Positions 62,145 to 64,000 of a stretch of DNA of 64,000 nucleotides are shown in pieces. The stretch is from positions 5,754,501 through 5,818,500 of the forward strand of contig NZ_CP021425.1 of assembly GCF_002162375.1 (NCBI RefSeq), given 5' to 3'. The translations under genes and the position numbers were made by a program. Position 1 is the first letter of the stretch, and the number at the start of each line of letters is the position of its first letter. A model generated the notes under the pieces. The model saw only the letters and a list, made by a program, of their open reading frames with translations. It was not told the origin of the DNA and did no database searches. The stretch is from Oleiphilus messinensis. GTDB taxonomy: Bacteria; Pseudomonadota; Gammaproteobacteria; Pseudomonadales; Oleiphilaceae.

Positions 62145-62771
62145 ATGATGCCAACGGAAAAAAAGAACATTTTGATACCCATATCCGAACAGAATCCGAA
62201 GGTTCGTGAGCGTATCGAACAGGCGGCAATCGAAGTACTGTCACAAAAAGAATTTCATCGGGTTACGCTGTCCGAGATTGCCAATCAGGCTGGTGCGTCA
62301 TTGCAAACGCTGTACAAATATTACGGCACCAAAGAAGCCATTCGCGACGCCTGTGTCCAATCCAGCCTCAGCAAGCTCGCCGTACGCATGTTTGATCACT
62401 TGCAGGCAATCGAAACCTACAAAGACAAATTGAGAAAGGTATTTTGGGTGGTGCTGGAGTTCTGTGAGTCAGAACGACAAGTAACACATATGATGATTAA
62501 TTCAGTCTATCCCGGAAACTGGGGCTCCGATGTTACCGACAGCCAGAAACAGCTCACCAATACATTTTTAACGGTTTTAAGGGAAGGCCGGGAACTGGGT
62601 ATATTAACGGACAAAGTCAGCGAATTGCTCTTGCTCGATTATATTTATGGTGTCTTGTTGCGCGTATGCCAAATGTACGCCGTGCGCGGTGCCCAGGAAT
62701 CCATCGTGGCCCAAGCCCCGGAACTGTTCGAAATGCTCTGGCGCTCTCTGGCCAAGCACCCGGATGAATAA
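62145..62771 (+). CDS. TetR-family regulator of the fad operon
   Basis: 208 residues from ATG at 62145 or 62148 (TAGGGAG upstream; the second has the better spacing). HTH VTLSEIANQAGASLQTLYKYYGTKEAIRD with a helical ligand domain. Divergent from fadI with two copies of the same operator between them, so it very probably represses beta-oxidation until an acyl-CoA or free fatty acid binds. The earlier possible start at 62097 would read through an operator and is unlikely. Confidence 0.88.
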   Translation: MMPTEKKNILIPISEQNPKVRERIEQAAIEVLSQKEFHRVTLSEIANQAGASLQTLYKYYGTKEAIRDACVQSSLSKLAVRMFDHLQAIETYKDKLRKVFWVVLEFCESERQVTHMMINSVYPGNWGSDVTDSQKQLTNTFLTVLREGRELGILTDKVSELLLLDYIYGVLLRVCQMYAVRGAQESIVAQAPELFEMLWRSLAKHPDE

Positions 62772-62794
62772 CCCGAACAGGACTCGAATCAACA

Positions 62795-63235
62795 GTGAAC
62801 ATCGACCTAATTGAGTACGACGATCGCTATGTAGAATCCGCCATCACAATGTGGCGCGCCAGCAAACACCATGCGCTGGGCATTGCAGATCAGCACGATT
62901 TAGACAGCTACCGTTATTTTTTAACTGAAATTCTGGTACCCGATTTCACTGTGCAATTCGCACGGGAAACCTCGACCGGACAAATCATCGGTATCTTCGT
63001 ATTCAATGCCACCGAAATCAACCAACTTTACATCCACCCCGACTACCAACGCCAGAGAATCGGCAGCCAGTTTATTCAACGGGCAAAAGACCTGTGCACC
63101 ACCACACTGGAACTCAACACCTTCGAACAAAACCTGAATGCCCGACACTTCTACGAAAAACACGGTTTTGAAATTATCGGAGGAGATTCAAAGAATGAAG
63201 AAGGCTTGCCTGATTTGAGGTATCGGTGGGGGTGA
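62795..63235 (+). CDS. GNAT-family N-acetyltransferase
   Basis: 146 residues from GTG at 62795. GNAT fold: IIGIFVFNATEINQLYIHP, then the acetyl-CoA loop YQRQRIGSQFIQRAK (Q/RxxG) and LNTFEQNLNARHFYEKHGF. Substrate unknown. It follows the TetR gene by 23 bp and may be cotranscribed. Confidence 0.87.
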   Translation: MNIDLIEYDDRYVESAITMWRASKHHALGIADQHDLDSYRYFLTEILVPDFTVQFARETSTGQIIGIFVFNATEINQLYIHPDYQRQRIGSQFIQRAKDLCTTTLELNTFEQNLNARHFYEKHGFEIIGGDSKNEEGLPDLRYRWG

Positions 63236-63349
63236 GAGAGAATGAGCTGACTTGACTCACAATGCTTATTTAATAATAAGTCGTTACACTACTCAGTTAA
63301 CAGACGATTCAATCGCTCCAAGCTAGCTTCCGAATCTTCGAGTAACCGC

Positions 63350-63783
63350 CTAATCATCTGGCGGACGACCACTACTCAACATTTTCTCAAATACCCGGTA
63401 TGCATCGGTTTTGCTATCGTATGCTCGCTTTGTCTTTTCATCGTTCACCCAAGCAAGCACGATGATTCTGGATTCAGAGTGGTACCGGAAAAAAGGCGAT
63501 ATTGTTGAAAAAATTTAACCCTCAGCCAATGCTTATGGTCATCGCCGAGAGTTGATTCTTGTCTGTATTCCTGGAGTGTAGGATCATTCGGAATAATTTG
63601 AAACGCGAGTTTATGAATCGCCGCGAGTCGTTTAGTTACATTTTACTTGTGAAAGTTTATCGAATCTTTTGCTTTTAATACTTCGACTTTTTGAGCCAGG
63701 ACTTCATATTCATCCAGAAACAACGGATGGGCATAGATCGACCATCCGGTAATGGAGAGCGCTTTACTTTTCGACAAGCTCAA
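63350..63783 (-). pseudogene. yhaV: YhaV toxin gene, inactivated by a stop and a frameshift
   Basis: TTG at 63783 overlaps the prlF stop (ATTGA), the normal coupling. The frame gives ITGWSIYAHPLFLDEYEVLA (YhaV: VNGWALYAHP..), then a TAA stop at 63645-63643 where YhaV continues (VTKRLAAIHK follows directly), and a missing T in a run at 63489-63494 that separates VKFFQQYRLF from FRYHSESRIIVLAWVNDEKT and the end SSGRPPDD. Otherwise homologous over the full length, so a recent loss of function is likely. YhaV is a ribosome-dependent endoribonuclease. Confidence 0.85.
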
Positions 63784-64000
63784 TCGTCCTCATCAGAAAG
63801 CGGATCATCTAAATCAGCATTAATATCCCCAACCAAGTCTTGAACACGCTCCACAAGCTCGGCACTTACTGCCTTAATATTCTGCGGATTTTTCTGAATA
63901 TCATCAGCGATAAACTGGAGGAAAGCATCTAACACAGGATCATCTTGATTTAAATCCGCACGAGAAAGAATCACATTACCATCCTGTTGAATGGTGTATC
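63780..64000 (-). CDS. prlF: PrlF antitoxin, C-terminal part (cut by window edge)
   Basis: The frame is open to the right edge and encodes the C-terminal 70 or so residues: GNVILSRADLNQDDPVLDAF, then FIADDIQKNPQ and a strongly acidic end DLDDPLSDEDD. This matches PrlF (SohA), which has ..MCRLGDEQEDHTMNAF and DADIQNNPQ at the same place. The N-terminal AbrB-like domain is outside the window. PrlF neutralises YhaV; with yhaV broken it would be an orphan antitoxin. Confidence 0.87.
   Translation of the reverse strand, partial: YTIQQDGNVILSRADLNQDDPVLDAFLQFIADDIQKNPQNIKAVSAELVERVQDLVGDINADLDDPLSDEDD

Overview
The window reads as chromosome of a Gram-negative, probably marine gammaproteobacterium with moderate GC content. 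The evidence is a RecBCD operon, metE/metR, a PCu(A)C copper chaperone, GlpE, MtfA, Dps, a PrlF antitoxin, and a large set of fatty-acid and lipophilic-substrate redox genes (fadI-fadJ-fadE, a Baeyer-Villiger-type monooxygenase, four short-chain dehydrogenases, a CrtI-like oxidoreductase). This gene mix resembles Marinobacter/Alcanivorax/Ketobacter-type hydrocarbon degraders, but that placement is an inference, not a proof. No rRNA, tRNA, CRISPR array or prophage was seen.

Layout. 1-6.0 kb: metE (cut by the left edge) and divergent metR, a small membrane protein, an SDR with a damaged active site behind a SoxR-box-like promoter, pirin with a divergent LysR regulator, and an epimerase-like gene behind a second MerR-type promoter. 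6.1-8.95 kb: gene fragments (an unrecognised N-terminal ORF, an aldehyde dehydrogenase, an exported protein) around the first copy of a 1946-bp element that carries a MerR-type helix-turn-helix remnant and a 551-residue TnpB. 9.3-12.6 kb: an SDR and a coupled pair of a metal-dependent hydrolase and a flavin monooxygenase. 12.9-13.7 kb: a DUF2975/HTH pair. 13.7-22.6 kb: recC-recB-recD, preceded by an ArsR regulator that is divergent from an SDR/ketopantoate-reductase-like pair. 25-32 kb: HAD phosphatase, DUF5677 protein, PhoD phosphatase, ABM monooxygenase/LysR, the Mrp-type ATPase with DUF971, and GlpE. 32-43 kb: an SDR, two periplasmic solute-binding-like proteins, the copper chaperone, a 200-bp internally deleted derivative of the element, a chemoreceptor, MtfA, a GreA/B-like factor, a 61-residue small protein convergent with a lipoprotein beta-propeller, Dps, and an exported lactonase-like enzyme. 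43-50 kb: a GDSL hydrolase, a coupled CrtI-like/ferredoxin-reductase pair with a divergent TetR, and a von Willebrand protein with five tandem repeats. 50.1-52.0 kb: the second element copy, in opposite orientation, sitting in a DUF2236 gene whose middle is gone. 52.4-56 kb: TetR, SRPBCC, a 47-residue Cys-rich protein, a BON protein and a methyltransferase. 56-62.8 kb: the fadI-fadJ-fadE beta-oxidation operon and a divergent TetR regulator with two matching dyads. The right edge holds a partial prlF antitoxin with a decayed yhaV toxin.

The most unusual content is the element family: two near-identical full copies in inverted orientation bracketing 41 kb, plus a miniature derivative. In both full copies the serine-recombinase TnpA is reduced to its HTH, while TnpB is intact in its RuvC triad and shows no CxxC zinc-ribbon pair. 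Gene fragments with missing sequence lie beside both full copies, so the element is linked to deletions. A second theme is regulatory: three promoters have the 19-bp spacer and central dyad typical of MerR-family activators, without any complete MerR-family regulator gene in the window. Several divergent gene pairs also carry clear matching operator dyads.
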